Shown in pieces: positions 62,026 to 64,000 of a DNA stretch of 64,000 nucleotides. Position 1 is the stretch's first letter, and the number at the start of each line of letters is the position of its first letter. The DNA comes from Siphonodentalium dalli (Eukaryota > Mollusca > Scaphopoda > Gadilida > Siphonodentaliidae), in the NCBI GenBank assembly GCA_032622095.1, contig CP136062.1, positions 8,335,710 through 8,399,709 of the forward strand. The letters run 5' to 3'. Under the pieces are notes generated by a model. It made no database searches, had not been told where the DNA came from, and saw only the letters and a list, made by a program, of their open reading frames with translations. Both the position numbers and the translations under genes were made by a program.

Positions 62026-63510
62026 TGATGGAATCAACGATGAATTTGCAATTTCTGTAATGATGAAATTGGTTCACATACCGGTATACATGTATATGCA
62101 GCTGTAAATGTGAATTGACTGAAATGTAATTATGAAAGTGTCAACGACACTGCAGCTCAATGAGGAAAGGGAATAATTTCATGTGTTACAGTTAATGGAG
62201 CGATTAGGAATGTGGAAAGTTGAAAGGCCTAGTTATGCAAAGATTAAAATCCAAGATGGCCGCGAAAGCCATCGTTTTTTTGCCAAATGACACAAAAAAG
62301 ACTCCTTCCTATTTACATGTCATTGTTAACATCCTTCACAAATTTCATGATGATCCGACAAAAGATACGACCTGTAGCCCGTGTCAAAGGATTTAGTCGT
62401 GTAAAGAGTAAAATACAAGATGGTTGCTGGCGACCAGGTTTCTTGGGTGAATTCAAAATGAACTTTTTCCCATCTACATGTAATTGTTAACATCCATTAC
62501 AAATCTCATGATGATTGGACCAAAGATTCGACTTGTAGCCCTTGACAAAGAATTTAGTCATGCAAAGAGTATAATCCAAGATGGCTGCTGGCGGCCATGT
62601 TTTTGGCCGAACAACCCCAAAATTACTCATTTCCCATCAACATGTCCATTTTAACATCCATGATAAATTTAATAATGATCCGACAAAAGATACGACCTGT
62701 GGCCCGTGCTAATGTATTGAATTTTGAAATCTAGCCAAATGACCCCAAAATGACTCACTCCCATCTACATGTCAACATCAACATTCATGACAAATTTCAT
62801 AATGATCTGGCCAAAGTAAGGACCTGTAGCCCGTGCCAAAGGATTTAGTCATGCAAAGAGTAAAATCCAAGATGGCTGCTGGTGGCCATGTTTTTTGGTC
62901 AAACTACCCCAAAATGACTCGTTCACATCTACATGTCAATGTCATCTACATGTCAATAGCGATGACAAATATCATAATGATATGACCAAATGTACAACCT
63001 AGAGCCTGTGCTGAAGGATTTAGTCAAGCAAAGAGTAAAATCCAAGATGTATTTTGGCCGAATGACCACAAAACAGCTCGTTCCCATCTACATGTCATTG
63101 TTAACATCCATGACAAATTTCATGAAGATCCTACCAAAGCTACGACCTGTAGCCCGCGCCAAAGGATTTAGTCATGCAAAGAGTAAAATCAAAGATGGCT
63201 GCTGGCAGCCATGTTTTTTGGTGGAACAACCACAAAATGACTCGTTAACATTCATGATAAATTTCATGATGATCAGACAAACAGTAAGACATGTAGACCG
63301 CGCCAATCGATTTAATTTTGAAATCCAAGATGGCTGTCAGCCGCCATGTTTTTTGGCCAATGACCCAAAATGACCTGTTCCCATCTACATGTCAATGTCA
63401 ACATTCATGACAAATTTGATAAAGATCAGACCAAAGGTACGACCTGTAGCCCGCGCCAAAGGAAATTGTTGACGGACACACACACGCACACATGGACGTC
63501 GTTGAGCTAA
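61861..63510 (-). repeat. Inverted copy of the ~160-bp family with tail and hairpin-head end
   Basis: Starting GAAGAGAAATGTCACTTTAA, it is the reverse complement of the sequence running backward from 21663. The two stay colinear through the tail and the first monomers to about 62650. Further monomers follow (ATCCAAGATGGC, TGACAAATTTCATGATGATC). It ends with GGAAATTGTTG, CACACACGCACAC and GTTGAGCTAATAAT, the complement of the head seen at 16388 and 19203. The frames at 62287-62490 and 62990-63373 are satellite artefacts. Confidence 0.8.
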
Positions 63511-63706
63511 TAATGAATACATGTACATGTATGTGATGTGTCGCTTTTAATGCATTGGCAATGACAGCAGTATGGAAACGGTCACTGCGGTGGAGTTACG
63601 ATACATGCCGTTAGGTTATGATTCACGGTCTACAGTCCTACAGGTATTAGCGGGTTGTCACACCAGACGTTGAAGAAAATTATGATATATGTCCATGAGG
63701 ATCTTT

Positions 63707-63815
63707 TTAAAGATTGGGTAAGTGTTGGCGCTGGGTATAGCTGTTAAAACATCCGTTAAAACCGCCATAAACAGAATTAATATTATAAACAAACCTTGTT
63801 CTTATACCAATCATA
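63707..63815 (+). repeat. Dispersed repeat, copy 3
   Basis: TTAAAGATTGGGTAAGTGTTGG, CTGGGTATAGCTGTTAAAA, ACCGCCATAAACAGAA and CCTTGTTCTTATACCAATCA keep the block order of copies 1 and 2. Beyond 63840, CATGTTGTTATGTTAGT may extend the match to copy 2. Confidence 0.65.
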
Positions 63816-64000
63816 AATACATGTATCACATTAATTTCAGCATGTTGTTATGTTAGTACTTTGTGTTACATTGTATGTAAGCAAACGTCATCTTATGTAA
63901 ACAAACAGTACATCTACATGTATGTAAAGAGTATGCGATAAGCAAAACACCCAACACCGAGTAGACCCCCACTGCATATACATGTATATGAAATTTTGTT
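63816..64000. other. Window end, nothing recognised
   Basis: A+T-rich with several ACATGTA words. No gene or further repeat boundary is visible. Confidence 0.4.

Overview
The window looks like non-coding, repeat-dominated DNA from an animal nuclear genome, most likely a marine mollusc and perhaps a bivalve. That assignment is an inference. It rests on the very frequent ACATGTA words, on 'AGCTCA…TGAGCT' hairpin-headed repeats followed by CCGTCCGTC runs and CAACAATTTC, on a tRNA-derived SINE, and on BED-finger hAT and LINE remnants. There is no bacterial gene organisation, and I recognise no intact protein-coding gene. The very long open frames at 21.8-39.9 kb arise because a satellite monomer is 45 bp, a multiple of three.

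Layout. 0-3 kb: a near-perfect 152-bp hairpin, then a degenerate hAT-like remnant with a BED zinc-finger reading frame. 3-5.5 kb: a tRNA-derived SINE, a hairpin-headed repeat of degenerate ~125-157-bp units, and a cluster of hairpin MITEs. 5.7-10.8 kb: a possible promoter-like patch, then a 4.6-kb segment bounded by perfect 48-bp inverted repeats. That segment holds ATAAGTAT-motif tandem units, a nested 521-bp foldback, a TAATTA palindrome array and a frameshifted LINE fragment. 11.2-13.8 kb: several small inverted-repeat elements. One MITE family has two copies, and the second sits inside the next satellite with a clean TA target duplication.

13.8-21.66 kb: a ~160-bp satellite of two alternating monomer types, containing a recent ~3-kb tandem duplication and ending in a distinctive tail. 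21,664-21,763: a 100-N assembly gap. 21,764-39,883: about 403 tandem copies of a 45-bp palindromic, EcoRI-site-bearing satellite. The part next to the gap looks like an error-rich duplicate of the part that follows.

40-61 kb: gene-poor DNA with many old local duplications, a dispersed repeat with three copies in the window, a recurrent AAAGAGCGTT word, and a PIF/Harbinger-type remnant with 28-bp inverted ends and a TTA target duplication. 61.0-63.5 kb: a 530-bp foldback, then an inverted copy of the ~160-bp satellite and its tail. The tail of the left array and the tail of the right copy therefore face each other across about 40 kb.

No genes can be said to work together here. The interest lies in the architecture: nested mobile elements, satellites built from hairpins, and a large inverted repeat interrupted by an assembly gap. 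All calls were made by eye, and repeat boundaries are generally good to a few tens of bases unless exact junctions are given.
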